A stretch of DNA of 64,000 nt, taken from Streptomyces aureus. GTDB lineage: Bacteria > Actinomycetota > Actinomycetes > Streptomycetales > Streptomycetaceae. A program made the translations under genes and the position numbers. The notes below the pieces were generated by a model that saw nothing but the letters and a program-made list of their open reading frames with translations, did no database searches and was not told where the DNA came from. This document shows positions 1-8,749 of this stretch, one piece after another (the first letter of the stretch is position 1; every line of letters starts with the position of its first letter). The DNA lies in assembly GCF_000725495.1 (NCBI RefSeq), contig NZ_JNZD01000028.1:1-64000 (forward strand), written 5' to 3'.

Positions 1-78
1 ACCCGCTACGAGAAGACAGCGACCATCTACCTGGCCGGACTCCACGTCGCCGGCATCTTCCTCTGGTCCGCACGATGA
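1..78 (+). pseudogene. IS5-family transposase, 3' end only
   Basis: The first 25 codons encode TRYEKTATIYLAGLHVAGIF followed by LWSAR and a TGA stop. This is the usual C-terminus of actinobacterial IS5-family DDE transposases. The rest of the gene lies left of the window or is missing. The reading frame stays open on the far side of the stop, into the next fragment. Confidence 0.75.
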
Positions 79-642
79 TCCAAACGAAACCGCCTAGGCG
101 TCGAGGCGCGGCTCATTCGCCGGGCGAACCGGCTGTCCGAGGCCGCCGAACGGGCGGCTGAGGACTACCAACAGGCTGTCGTGGCGGTACGAGAAGCGGG
201 CCGCCACGGTGTCTTGTCTCAGGCTTCCGACGCTGGCCCCGACGCCCGGCTGGTCACGGCGCTTTGGCTACTGCGGGAGGCGGGGCCGCAAGCGCGCGAG
301 ACAGCGGCCCTTGGCCGGAAGCTCACGAGTCAGCTTCACGGGCTGTTGGACGACGCGGCGCCGGCTGCTGGAGTGCGAAGCATGCTGCAGGCCGGCCCGA
401 GGGCCCGGGGGCACGCCGCCCAGGCAGTTGCAGAGCTGCGGCTCCTGCTGACCGACGCCGAGCGGAACGGCCTGTCCGAGCGTTTCGCACAGACCTCGGT
501 CGACCTGCTTCGTGGGCAGGACGGAGACCTGGCTGCCCTCGCGGCCGCCACGGACTTCGCACAGGACCCCTCCACCTACAGACATCTCTTGGTGCAGTTG
601 ACGCTGCCCGAACCTGCGCCCAGGTCGCGGTGGAAGTCGTAG
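79..642 (+). pseudogene. 5'-truncated ORF of unknown function behind the IS5 end
   Basis: The frame is open from just after the IS5 stop to 642, with no start codon before the GTG at 181. The protein is Ala/Leu/Arg-rich and mostly helical in appearance, beginning RNRLGVEARLIRRANRLSEA. I do not recognise a family. Protein-like sequence upstream of the first possible start suggests an older gene cut by the IS. The last 15 or so codons overlap the integrase remnant on the other strand, so the 3' end is probably also lost near 590. Confidence 0.4.
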
Positions 643-890
643 AAGCTGGGCGTGGTTGATCGTCGCCGGGGCGTAGCCGGCTTTGAGGTACCGCTTGCCG
701 GTGCGCGGGTTGACCGAGCCGGCTGCGGCGCATCGGGCCGGGTGCGGCGGCGCCGCGGATTCGGCGCGGTACGAAGCCATCCCACTATCACCGCCACCTC
801 GCCTTCCGCCGCCTTGTCCCAGGACACGTTGAGCAGCCACAGGAACCGGAACCACCTCAGGAGGTCATTGGCATAACTGCGTTTCGTTGA
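600..890 (-). pseudogene. Tyrosine recombinase (phage integrase family) N-terminal remnant
   Basis: Read on the minus strand, three frames together give the core-binding region of a Streptomyces site-specific integrase. The pieces are SYANDLLRWFRFLWLLNVSW, then SVNPRTGKRYLKAGYAPATI with NHAQ, then SFYDFHRDLGAGSGSVN. The pieces need two frameshifts to join, and no catalytic R-H-R-Y domain follows. The gene is dead and truncated at both ends. Its presence suggests that an integrative element once stood here. Confidence 0.7.
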
Positions 891-1149
891 TGGGCTGTTG
901 TCGTTCAGAGTGAGATCCTCAGGTACGGCGTCACGGACTCGACAGGCTTCCTGTCAGGGCCGAGCAGGACGTACGGCGGATGCTGGGTCTCCAGCTGAAC
1001 GACCGAACCGACGCGAGGCAGGACGGCCCGCCCCTCCAAAGCTCATTGCGTTCTCCACCTGCTCCCCGCCCGCGAGGAAAGCTCGTTCGGTGAGACTGCC
1101 AAATGAGTGGGTCTGTCCCGTAGTCGGTGGTGACGCCGGGTAGCAGTCC

Positions 1150-2140
1150 ATGATCATGATCTCGGGTCGGATATCAACTCCCTGGTGGGAACAGTGTTTT
1201 AGGGGCTCTCGCTGTTGGTCGTCGAGGATGTGGCGGACGGCGGCGACTCGGTCGTGGTCACAGTCCGCACCCAGGAGCCGCGGTGGAGTGCCCGGCGTCG
1301 AAGGCGCACGGGTACCACGTGAGGATGGTGAGGGACCTGCCGTCGACGGGCGGTCGTAGTTGTGCATCTGCAGGTCCGGCGGCTGTTCCGTCCCGTTCTT
1401 GGCTGTCGGCGGCAGACCTTCCGCGCAAAGATCCCCGCACCTGCTGGCTATTCCGGCCTCCCGCAGCACCGCGCTGCGTTGTCCGAAGTGCTTGCCGCTG
1501 CCCGAGCGGGCCGTGCCTAGCGTGAGCGGTGTGGACGATTTCGCCCTGCGGCGACACCACTCCCTGACCGTGAGGTGGCCACCCTTGAGTCCTGGCTGCG
1601 GACACACCCAGGTGCCGAGATTGTCTGCCGGAATGGCTCGGCCGGCTACGCCGAGGTATCTGCCGTGCTCTGCCCGACGCGGTGCAGGTCGGTGATCGCT
1701 GGCACCTCTGGCGAAACCTCTGCGGCAAAGTCCTGGTCGAGGATCCGCGTGCACGTCGGCTGCTGGGCCACCATCAAACCGCCCCACTCCGGCGGTGTTC
1801 GCGAGCAGACCACCCGCGAACGCTGGAACAAGATCCACGGCCTCCGCGGCCAGGGCGTCGGCCCGCTCGACTGCGCCCGTCGCCCGAGTCTGGCACTGAA
1901 CGCCGTCAAAAGGGACGCCCGTACACCCGAACCCCGGGCCCTGCGCAACGCTCCCGCCTACCGCCCTACCCCCGCCGCCCCCTGCCGAGATCACCTGCGC
2001 GAGCGGCGCAAGGCCGACCCGGCAGCGCCAGTCACCCACCTCCTGCAAGAGATAGGAGAGTTGGGCTACAGCGACAGCGCCAACCTAGCTGCTCCGCTAC
2101 CTCAGCCAGGGCCGCGCCGAGGGCGGTACGACAGGGACGA
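1150..2140 (+). pseudogene. ISL3-family transposase, frameshifted and internally deleted
   Basis: Fragments in different frames match the ISL3 transposase layout in order. They are LLVVEDVADGGD near 1210, a degraded zinc-binding region near 1380, GVDDFALRRHHS near 1530, ATLESWLRTHPGAEIVCRNG near 1577, VGDRWHLWRNLCGKVLVED near 1688, TTRERWNKIHGLRGQGVG near 1810 and PVTHLLQ near 2030. Several frameshifts and a missing middle make it inactive. An IS end may lie near 1110, at GGGTCTGTCCCGTAGTCGG. Confidence 0.8.
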
Positions 2141-2193
2141 AGGATGCCAGGGTTGGAGGGGGCTTGTCGGTGTGCTGTGACAGCATCCTGGTT

Positions 2194-3138
2194 GTGGTTG
2201 ATCACATCGACGACGTGGAGTGGTCCGCGCTGTTCCATGCCGAGGGCCTCGCCGACGACACACCGCGGCATCTGACAGCGCTCCTCGGCGATGATGCGTG
2301 GGCTTTCGTCGACTGGTACTCGCATCTGTGGTCGACGACGCTTCGTCGGGAGGGCAGGGCCTGGCCGGTGACGGCGCCGACTGCGCTGATCGTCGTCGAA
2401 CTCCTGGATGATCCGTTGTTGGCACCCAAGGACCCTTCTCTGGCGGATGCGATGCTCGTCTACGTGTACGCGGTCGGTGTCGCAGCCGACCTTGGAGACC
2501 GGGCCCCGGACATCCGTGCGCTGGTCGAGAAGCGGACGCCGGAGCTGCGGTCCTGGACCGACGCCTACCTGGCGGCCGATACCGACGTGCGGGTCCGGAT
2601 GTGGCAGGACGGCACGGGCCTGGGGGCACTCGTCCTTGATCAGGCGGCGCTCGCCTGCTTCGACCTGGTGCCCACGCTCTTGCAGCGGACGGTGCCGTAC
2701 CTCGCCTCGCAGAGGGCCCGGCGCAGGACGTGCGCGGCCGCAGCAGTCGGGTCGCTGGCCCGTCATCCGTCGGCGTTGGCGCAGCGTCCGGTTCTGCTGG
2801 AGCAGTTGATGGCGGTGGCCGACGCCGCCCAGTCCGCACACGACCTGGCAACGATCCTGATCGCGATCGGCCATCTCGGCGGCGACACGCGCCCCTGGCT
2901 CACGGACCCGAACGCGGGCGTGCGCGGCTGTGCGGCCCTGGCGCCCGACCTCGCCGGCGATGACACGGCGGAACGCGTGCTGCTGGAGCTGGCACGATCG
3001 CCGCGCGAGTTCGGCGAGTCCTTTGGTGACATGGCTCCACCGCTGCAGTTCCAGTTCAAGCCGTACCAGGACCTTCTGGCTTCCGGATTCCGGCCGGTTG
3101 GCAGCCCGGGGAGGTCTACCCCGGGTGCCCAGTGCTGA
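2194..3138 (+). CDS. HEAT-repeat-like protein of unknown role
   Basis: The product is an acidic, helix-rich protein of about 314 residues that starts VVDHIDDVEWSALFHAEGLA. Many Streptomyces HEAT-repeat proteins begin this way, which is why I prefer the GTG at 2194 to upstream TTG/GTG codons at 2164 and 2170. Paired-helix repeats run through the middle (around LVPTLLQRTVPYLASQRARR). There is no signal peptide or membrane segment. Proteins of this type are usually binding scaffolds, and no enzyme motif is visible. No operon partner is visible: ISL3 wreckage lies upstream and a gene-poor stretch follows. Confidence 0.65.
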   Translation: MVDHIDDVEWSALFHAEGLADDTPRHLTALLGDDAWAFVDWYSHLWSTTLRREGRAWPVTAPTALIVVELLDDPLLAPKDPSLADAMLVYVYAVGVAADLGDRAPDIRALVEKRTPELRSWTDAYLAADTDVRVRMWQDGTGLGALVLDQAALACFDLVPTLLQRTVPYLASQRARRRTCAAAAVGSLARHPSALAQRPVLLEQLMAVADAAQSAHDLATILIAIGHLGGDTRPWLTDPNAGVRGCAALAPDLAGDDTAERVLLELARSPREFGESFGDMAPPLQFQFKPYQDLLASGFRPVGSPGRSTPGAQC

Positions 3139-3908
3139 CTTCCCAGGACGGAGGAGAGATCGGCGACCGGGGGTCAACACGACGCGCGCATCGGGCAATA
3201 GGTCGTGACCGAGGGGGACCTGGGAGAAGGAGGGTGTGGCTCGGCCCTGCCAGAGCGCGGACACGGGCCGGGCCACTGCTGAGAGCCCTAGACCGGGCAG
3301 CGGCATCCAGAACCCTCAACGTTCGCGCATCAGGTCCACTCCCACGTACGCCACCTCTGGTCTAACGACTTCCTGCCAGCCTGGACACGGTGTTCCACCT
3401 GTGGAGATCACCCCAGGAGAGCCGCTGCCAGGAGAAGAGCGGCGAATGCCGCCAGCCCCTCAGCGTTGCGTACCGGCTGTGGACGGGCCAAGGTACCCGG
3501 CCGGGTTCGCCAGCGACGAGCTTTGGGGGCGTCCTCCGGGACCGTCTTGCCTACAGCTCGAACCGGGGTGCGGGAGACTGTTGAGTTGCATCTCAAGGCC
3601 GTGGGCGCGGCGGCCCTTGTCGTGGAAGCGGATCTGGCCGAGTGCAGCCGCGGTGACCTGGCGCAGGTTGTCCTCGTTAGTGCCGTCCCGCTGGGCCAGC
3701 CGCCGTGGTGGGTGGGCAAGGGGCGAATGCGGGCCTGGCCGGTGCAGCCAGCGGCTGTTCAGTTGAACCAGCCCTGGGTATCGATCACGACGCCGTTCAA
3801 AGGGACGGCAGCATGCTCGGCCGGGGGCCCTGACCTGCGGCTGCCACCGGGCGGGCGTCTCGCGGTGCGGCCGTCGGCAAGCTGGATCGCAGCTTCTTGC
3901 CTCACCTG
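3139..3908. other. Stretch without a recognisable gene
   Basis: Several overlapping frames are open because of the high GC content, but none has a plausible ribosome site, codon bias or family resemblance. A stretch near 3580-3720 has protein-like composition in more than one frame and may be an old remnant that I could not identify. Confidence 0.4.
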
Positions 3909-3926
3909 TGGTAACGGCTGTTACCA
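3909..3926. promoter_or_regulatory. Palindromic operator of the toxin-antitoxin pair
   Basis: TGGTAAC-GGCT-GTTACCA is a perfect 7-bp inverted repeat ending 7 nt before the antitoxin ATG. Ribbon-helix-helix antitoxins typically repress their own operon from such sites. The position implies overlap with the promoter and a very short or absent leader. Confidence 0.6.
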
Positions 3927-3933
3927 TGCGGGT

Positions 3934-4173
3934 ATGGCGAAGACACAGCTCGGCGCACGCGTGGACGAGGACGTGGCGGAACTCGCGCGGAAGCGAGCCG
4001 CCGACCTGGGCCTGAGCATCGGCGACTATCTCGCCCGTCTGGTGCAGGACGACACCAGCGGCCTGCGCGCCCGCGCGGTGGACGCGGCCGCCCGGTTCCT
4101 GGCCGAGCACCAGAGCGTCTTCGACGACGCGGAAGACGCCCAGCAGCCCCCGCGGGGAGCGCACGCGGCCTGA
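3934..4173 (+). CDS. Ribbon-helix-helix antitoxin
   Basis: This 79-residue protein begins MAKTQLGARVDEDVAELARK. A short beta strand followed by two helices is the MetJ/Arc (RHH) DNA-binding fold found in many type II antitoxins. The Ala-rich C-terminus would be the toxin-binding tail. Its stop overlaps the next start by one base (TGATG), so the two genes are translationally coupled. A palindrome sits directly upstream and probably mediates autorepression. Confidence 0.7.
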   Translation: MAKTQLGARVDEDVAELARKRAADLGLSIGDYLARLVQDDTSGLRARAVDAAARFLAEHQSVFDDAEDAQQPPRGAHAA

Positions 4174-4550
4174 TGAACGTGCACATCGACGTCCCCTGGA
4201 TCCTGCAGGTCGCCGAAGCCGCCGGAGCCGACGACCCGGCCCCCGACGACTACGGCGTCCCCGTCTGCGCGGTCGCCCGCCACCGTGCCGACGTGTTCGA
4301 ACAGCCCGTCTACGACGGCCCCTACGCCAAAGCCGCCGCCCTCGTCCACACCCTGGGCCGCTGCCGCTGGCTGGAACGCTCCAACATGGCCGTCGCCGCC
4401 GCCACCGGCGTCATGTACCTCGAAGCCGCCGGCATCCCCGTCAAACCCGCCCACCAGGACGCCATCGCCCTCAAAGACCTCCTCCTGGACCCCACCTGCA
4501 CCGCCGCAAAGATCGCCGCACTGCTACGCACCTGGCCCACCACCACCTGA
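4173..4550 (+). CDS. Doc/Fic-like toxin of a type II toxin-antitoxin system
   Basis: This is a 125-residue protein starting MNVHIDVPWILQVAEAAGAD. It resembles the family annotated in Streptomyces as the Fic-family toxin component. Doc-type toxins phosphorylate EF-Tu using the motif HPFxDGNKRTA. Here the corresponding segment near residues 49-66 reads HTLGRCRWLERSNMAVAA. The histidine and an asparagine are present but the canonical GNKR is not, so activity may differ or be lost. It is coupled to the upstream RHH antitoxin by a one-base overlap. Confidence 0.65.
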   Translation: MNVHIDVPWILQVAEAAGADDPAPDDYGVPVCAVARHRADVFEQPVYDGPYAKAAALVHTLGRCRWLERSNMAVAAATGVMYLEAAGIPVKPAHQDAIALKDLLLDPTCTAAKIAALLRTWPTTT

Positions 4551-4681
4551 CCCCACCCCCCCCGGTCCACCCCGCGGCCGAGAGCGCGCACGCGTGGCTC
4601 GCCGGATACCGGAGCGCCGGTGTGTAGTTGGTCGTGCGCCCTGTTGTCTCCCTGCGGCCCTTGCAAGGTGGCGAGGAATCG

Positions 4682-5000
4682 GTGCGCCGCTGCGCGCAGT
4701 GCGAAAGGCTGCTGCCCCGGGATGCGGGGCCGAACAGGCGGTACTGCGACACGACGTTGCCGCAGCCCCACTGGCGGCGCGTGCAGCGCGACGAGGCGAT
4801 CTAGCAGCCAGCCGTCTACGACGGCCTACAGGTGATCCGTGAGGAGTATCTGTGGGCGCAGGGACTGTGCCCGGTGTGCGGGGTATCCGTCTCGCTGCGC
4901 AAGCGGACCGACTCCGTGACTGCTCCTCGAAGTGCCACACCCGGGCCTGGCGGCTGCGCCGGGAAGCTGTCAGTGCGACTGGTGACGGATCTGAACGGCC
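4682..5000 (+). pseudogene. Degraded zinc-ribbon/CxxC protein
   Basis: The frame reads RRCAQCERLLPRDAGPNRRY with CD following, then an in-frame TAG at 4806, then VIREEYLWAQGLCPVCGVSV with SLRKRTDS. Two CxxC knuckles and a later frameshifted SKCHTRAWRLRRE look like a small zinc-binding protein that has decayed. No function can be given. Confidence 0.4.
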
Positions 5001-5170
5001 GTTGCCACAAGCGTCACCCGGTCCCTGACACGTCGGCATGGGACGCCCATACCAGCGCTGTTCGCCGTTCCGCCGATGCCGCAGCCAGCGGTAGCGGAGC
5101 CCCGGGCGCTGGTTGCGTACATCCCTCGTATCAGGGGAAATGTCGTATCCTGCACTCCTTTTGTATATGA

Positions 5171-5199
5171 CCAATCCGCAGCACGCGTAGCCCCGGATT
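5171..5199 (+). promoter_or_regulatory. Putative sigma-K promoter of sigK-rskA
   Basis: CCAATCC (5171-5177), a 15-nt spacer and CCGGATT (5193-5199) lie about 40-70 nt upstream of the sigK ATG. The same two boxes with the same spacing stand in front of the molybdopterin oxidoreductase gene (12747-12775, minus strand). Shared elements of this geometry upstream of an ECF sigma gene and a likely target suggest an autoregulated ECF promoter. Confidence 0.6.
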
Positions 5200-5239
5200 A
5201 CGCAGGGATGATCCGGCCTGTCACGCACACGGGAGACGC

Positions 5240-5827
5240 ATGGTGAAGGAACCAGTACACATCGGCACGCGGCAGCCTGTGAAACCTGACCTGCAGAGTC
5301 TGCTGCATGAGGTGGCGCTGGGCGATCAGGAGGCATTCGCCTCCGTCTACGACGCTGTGGCCGGTTCCGTTCTCGGTGTCGCCCGGTCCGTTCTGCGTGA
5401 TCAGGCTCAGTCGGAGGAGGTGGCGCAGGAGGTGCTGGTGGAGGTGTGGCGTACGGCTCCGCGCTACCGGCCCGAGCGGGGCACGGCCATCAACTGGATC
5501 CTCACCCTCGCCCACCGGCGCGCGGTGGACCGGGTCCGCTCGGTGGAGGCGGCGGCGGCCCGTGACACCAAGGCCGCGCTGCTCGAGCATCAGCCGGCCT
5601 ACGACGAGGTGACCGAGCAGGTCGAAACGCGGCTGGAGCAGGAGCAGGTGAGGCGCTGTCTGCGCACGCTGACCGAACTGCAGCGCCAGTCGGTCACTCT
5701 TGCCTACTACCGCGGCCTGACCTACCGGGAGGTCGCCGAGGCGCTGGCACTGCCGCTCGGGACGGTCAAGACGAGGCTGCGCGACGGGCTCATCCGGCTC
5801 CGTGACTGCCTGGGGGTGACCGCATGA
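5240..5827 (+). CDS. sigK: ECF RNA polymerase sigma factor SigK
   Basis: The 195-residue protein has a sigma-70 region 2 (about residues 20-95, FASVYDAVAGSVLGVARSVL, then EEVAQEVLVEVW) and a region 4 helix-turn-helix near residues 135-190 (LTYREVAEALALPLGTVKTR). It would direct RNA polymerase to a small set of promoters until held at the membrane by its anti-sigma factor. The next gene, overlapping by four bases (ATGA), is an RskA-type anti-sigma factor, which supports the SigK assignment. A likely autoregulatory promoter lies upstream. Nearby fasciclin and cyclopropane synthase genes recall the mycobacterial SigK regulon. Confidence 0.85.
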   Translation: MVKEPVHIGTRQPVKPDLQSLLHEVALGDQEAFASVYDAVAGSVLGVARSVLRDQAQSEEVAQEVLVEVWRTAPRYRPERGTAINWILTLAHRRAVDRVRSVEAAAARDTKAALLEHQPAYDEVTEQVETRLEQEQVRRCLRTLTELQRQSVTLAYYRGLTYREVAEALALPLGTVKTRLRDGLIRLRDCLGVTA

Positions 5828-6573
5828 CCACGACCGATCTGCACGCTCTGACCGGCGCCTATGCGCTGCACGCGCTGGACGGCGAGGAACGTGTCGGCTT
5901 CGAGCGGCATCTGGCCTCGTGTGATCCATGCGGTCAGGAGGTCGCAGAGTTCGCGGCCACTGCCGGGCGGCTGGCCCTGGCCACCACGGTGCGCGCACGC
6001 CCCGTCATGCGTGAGCAGGTCCTGCAGCGGATCACGACCGTGCGGCAGGTGCCTTCCAGTGCCGCGCCGCTGGAGCGGGTGCGTAGAGGTGCGTTGCGGG
6101 AAGGGGGCCTGGCCCGGTGGGCGCTGGCCGCCAGCGTGGCCGCCGCGGCCGCGTTCGGAGGAGCGGCCGCATGGCAGTACGAGCGCGCCCAGGCCGCGCA
6201 GCACCAGGCCGCGCAGGCTCAGCGGCATGCCGCGGATCTGGCGGGCGTACTAGCCGCGCCCGATGCCAAGTCGCGTTCGGCGAAGGTGGCCGGCGGTGCG
6301 GGCACGCTGGTGGTGTCCGCCAGCCGGGGCCGGGCCGTGTTCGTCACCTCGGGGATGGCTGCTCCTCCGCGGGGCAAGGTGTATCAGCTGTGGTTTGCCG
6401 ACGGCGGGAAGATGCGCTCGGCCGGTCTGATGGACCCCGACCGCGGCAGCCAGGCGGTGCTGATGCAGGGTGCGGTCGACGGCGCCTCCGGAGTCGGCAT
6501 CACCGTGGAGCCGGCCGGAGGATCGAAGCAGCCGACCTCGACACCGGTCGCACTGCTGGGCGTGCCGACCTGA
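5824..6573 (+). CDS. rskA: Anti-sigma-K factor RskA
   Basis: This 249-residue protein has a cytoplasmic zinc-containing anti-sigma domain (H-x3-C-x2-C as HLASCDPC, near residues 34-41). A single membrane helix follows (WALAASVAAAAAFGGAAAW, near residue 98). The extracytoplasmic RskA domain contains GKVYQLWFADGGKMRSAGLM. RskA binds SigK and releases it after regulated proteolysis or redox change. The gene overlaps sigK by four bases, so the two products are coupled. The C-terminus is close to the usual family length. Confidence 0.85.
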   Translation: MTTTDLHALTGAYALHALDGEERVGFERHLASCDPCGQEVAEFAATAGRLALATTVRARPVMREQVLQRITTVRQVPSSAAPLERVRRGALREGGLARWALAASVAAAAAFGGAAAWQYERAQAAQHQAAQAQRHAADLAGVLAAPDAKSRSAKVAGGAGTLVVSASRGRAVFVTSGMAAPPRGKVYQLWFADGGKMRSAGLMDPDRGSQAVLMQGAVDGASGVGITVEPAGGSKQPTSTPVALLGVPT

Positions 6574-6578
6574 CGGCG

Positions 6579-6613
6579 CTTGGGGAGCCCGTCCGCCGGA
6601 CGGGCTCCCCAAG
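6579..6613 (+). terminator. Terminator after sigK-rskA
   Basis: CTTGGGGAGCCCGTC and GACGGGCTCCCCAAG form a perfect 15-bp stem with a five-base loop, six bases after the rskA stop. There is no strong U-tract, as is common in Streptomyces. Confidence 0.75.
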
Positions 6614-7432
6614 CGGTTATGTCAGGGTTTGGTGCGATGGCGGGGGAGTAGGCGACGGCGGACCACGTATGCGTCCCGGCCGGGACGATTGGCCATGTGC
6701 TTCTTCGGCAGCCGTTTTCCGCCTCCGCGCTGATCAGCAGTCCCTCATCACCAGCGGTCAGACAACGGACACCGCGGCAGCCTGCCTTCCGCCGTCGCAG
6801 CTGACAAGGAACAACCCCGCCAGAGAGGTCCCCGAAGCAGTCCGGTCCGGACCTCGGCTCAAGCACCACGGACCCTGCGCTTTGGCGGGTCCGCCTTGAA
6901 ACGGGAGAGGCTAGGCATTGCCGACGGTCTGGAAGAACAAGCCGACAGCTCAGACGGCCGTGTCGGCCCAGGCCAGGGCGGACAGCCCGTTGGGCGTGTG
7001 ACGGACCGCCCTACACCGACCTGGGACATCAGCCACACCTGCGCTTCATGCGGCAGGTAGATCAGCCGCGGGGCGTGCAGATTTTCGGTTGTTTACGCGC
7101 GGCCGGCAGCGCCTCTCACCGCGGGTCCTTGCCGTGGCTGCTGCCCGGCGTGCGGTGCACCGCACGCCTCAGCCTCCACACCACGGCGAGACCGGAGACC
7201 AGCAGGCGCCAGGCCGGATCACCTTGGCCCTCCGAGAGGGCCAAGGTCACCACGGCCGCCGCGGCGAAAGCCGGATTCCCCAGGCGCTATCGACACAGGG
7301 TGCAGGCCCGTTCGGGGCAAACAGGGGTGATTCGGCCCGGCGCCTGCTCTCGGGTCCAGGTGCCGAGCATGACCGCCAAGGCCGTTGCGCCGCCCACTCC
7401 AGGTTGGCAGCGAACGCATCCACCGAAGAAGC
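6614..7432. other. Convergent intergenic stretch without a recognisable gene
   Basis: About 800 bases separate rskA (plus strand) from the methyltransferase pair (minus strand). I see no ORF with a ribosome site or family resemblance. Apart from the hairpin at 7221-7247 I see nothing functional. The gap is unusually long for two convergent genes and may hold decayed sequence. Confidence 0.4.
7221..7247 (-). terminator. Hairpin downstream of the methyltransferase operon
   Basis: ACCTTGGCCCTC-CGA-GAGGGCCAAGGT is a perfect 12-bp stem. It lies about 190 bases downstream of the minus-strand methyltransferase operon and faces the end of the sigK operon, so it could act in both directions. Confidence 0.5.
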
Positions 7433-8749
7433 TCACAGCTCCGCCAGCTGCCGGTACCAGCCGGCCGCTTCGGCCCCGGTCAGGCCACTGTCCCCCGTGG
7501 CCACCGGGCGTACGGCGAGGAACTGGTCCACCCCCATGCGCCGCTCCTCGAAAGCCAGGGCCCCGCCGACCAGGTACAGCCGCCACACCCGGGCCGTCTC
7601 CTCGCCCACCAGCCGCACGAAGTCCGGCCAGCGCTCTTCCAGCGTTTGGTGCCAGGCGTTGATGGTGCGCACGTAGTGTTCGCGCAGCGATTCCACCGAG
7701 CGGACCTCGAGGCCGGCTGCTTCGAGTAGCCCGACCGTTTCGCCCATCGGCCGCATGTGCATGTCCGGGGCGATGTACGCCTCGATGAACGCGCCGCCGC
7801 CGGGCGCGGTCGTACCGCGGGACATCTGCTGGACCAGCACGCGTCCCTGGGGGCGGACCAGCCGGTGCAGGGCGGCGGCGAAGGCCGGGTATTCGTCGTC
7901 TCCGACGTGCTCGCCCATCTCGATGGTGGCGACGGCGTCGTAGGCGGAGCCGGTGATGTCCCGGTAGTCCTGGCACACCACCTCCACCCGGTCCGTCAGC
8001 CCTCGCTCGCGTACCTGTTCGCGCACATAGGCAGCCTGCTCACGGGCCAGGGTGACGGCGGTCACCTGCACCCTGTGCTGCTGGGCTGCATACAGGGTCA
8101 GTGACCCCCAGCCGCAGCCGATGTCCAGCAGCCGGGCTCCGGGCACCAGAGCGAGCTTGCGGCAGATCAGCTCCAGCTTCGCGCGTTGCGCCTCGGCCGG
8201 GGCGGCTTCGGTCTTATCGTCCGGCCAGTAGCCGCAGGAGTAGGCCATGGTCTCGTCGAGCAGCAGACGGTAGAAGTCGTTGGACAGGTCGTAGTGGTGG
8301 CTGATCGCGGCCCGGTCGCGGGCCTTGCTGTGCAGGCTGCCGCGCAACCGTGCCTGAGTGACGGGAGCGGGCACGGGCGGGCCGACCACGCCGAGCCGCA
8401 GCACCTCAGCGATCGCTCGGGTCCAGTCGGCAGGCGAGAGCTTCGGGGCGTGCAGGCCCCGCTCCCTGACAGCGGCCCACATGGCGCGCAGCCCGTGCGC
8501 CAGGTCGCCCTCCACGTCGAGTTCGCCGGTGACGTATGCCTGTGCCAGGCCGAGTTCGCCGGGCTGCCACAGCAGCCGGCGCAGCGCGCGCTTGGAGCGC
8601 ACGACAACCACGGGGGCGTCGGCAGGGCCGGTCTCGCTGCCGTCCCAGGTACGCAGCCGCACCGGCAGCGGACCGCCGAGTGCTCCTTCCAGGAGGACGG
8701 CGAGCCGCTGCGCGGCCCCGGAACGGACTGCAGTGCGGGCGGTCGTCAT
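7433..8749 (-). CDS. Cyclopropane-fatty-acyl-phospholipid synthase-like methyltransferase (second of pair)
   Basis: The 438-residue protein has the class I SAM-methyltransferase core with the glycine motif LLDIGCGWGSLTLYAA near residue 205. It also carries the CFAS family signatures AISHHYDLSNDFYRLLLDET and MAYSCGYW. Enzymes of this family add a methylene or methyl group from SAM to double bonds in membrane lipid acyl chains. I place the start at the ATG overlapping the upstream stop by four bases (ATGA). It lies downstream of a paralogue and close to sigK; mycobacterial sigK loci contain the homologue ufaA1. A 173-bp piece of a very similar gene recurs at 39396-39568. Confidence 0.85.
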   Translation of the reverse strand: MTTARTAVRSGAAQRLAVLLEGALGGPLPVRLRTWDGSETGPADAPVVVVRSKRALRRLLWQPGELGLAQAYVTGELDVEGDLAHGLRAMWAAVRERGLHAPKLSPADWTRAIAEVLRLGVVGPPVPAPVTQARLRGSLHSKARDRAAISHHYDLSNDFYRLLLDETMAYSCGYWPDDKTEAAPAEAQRAKLELICRKLALVPGARLLDIGCGWGSLTLYAAQQHRVQVTAVTLAREQAAYVREQVRERGLTDRVEVVCQDYRDITGSAYDAVATIEMGEHVGDDEYPAFAAALHRLVRPQGRVLVQQMSRGTTAPGGGAFIEAYIAPDMHMRPMGETVGLLEAAGLEVRSVESLREHYVRTINAWHQTLEERWPDFVRLVGEETARVWRLYLVGGALAFEERRMGVDQFLAVRPVATGDSGLTGAEAAGWYRQLAEL

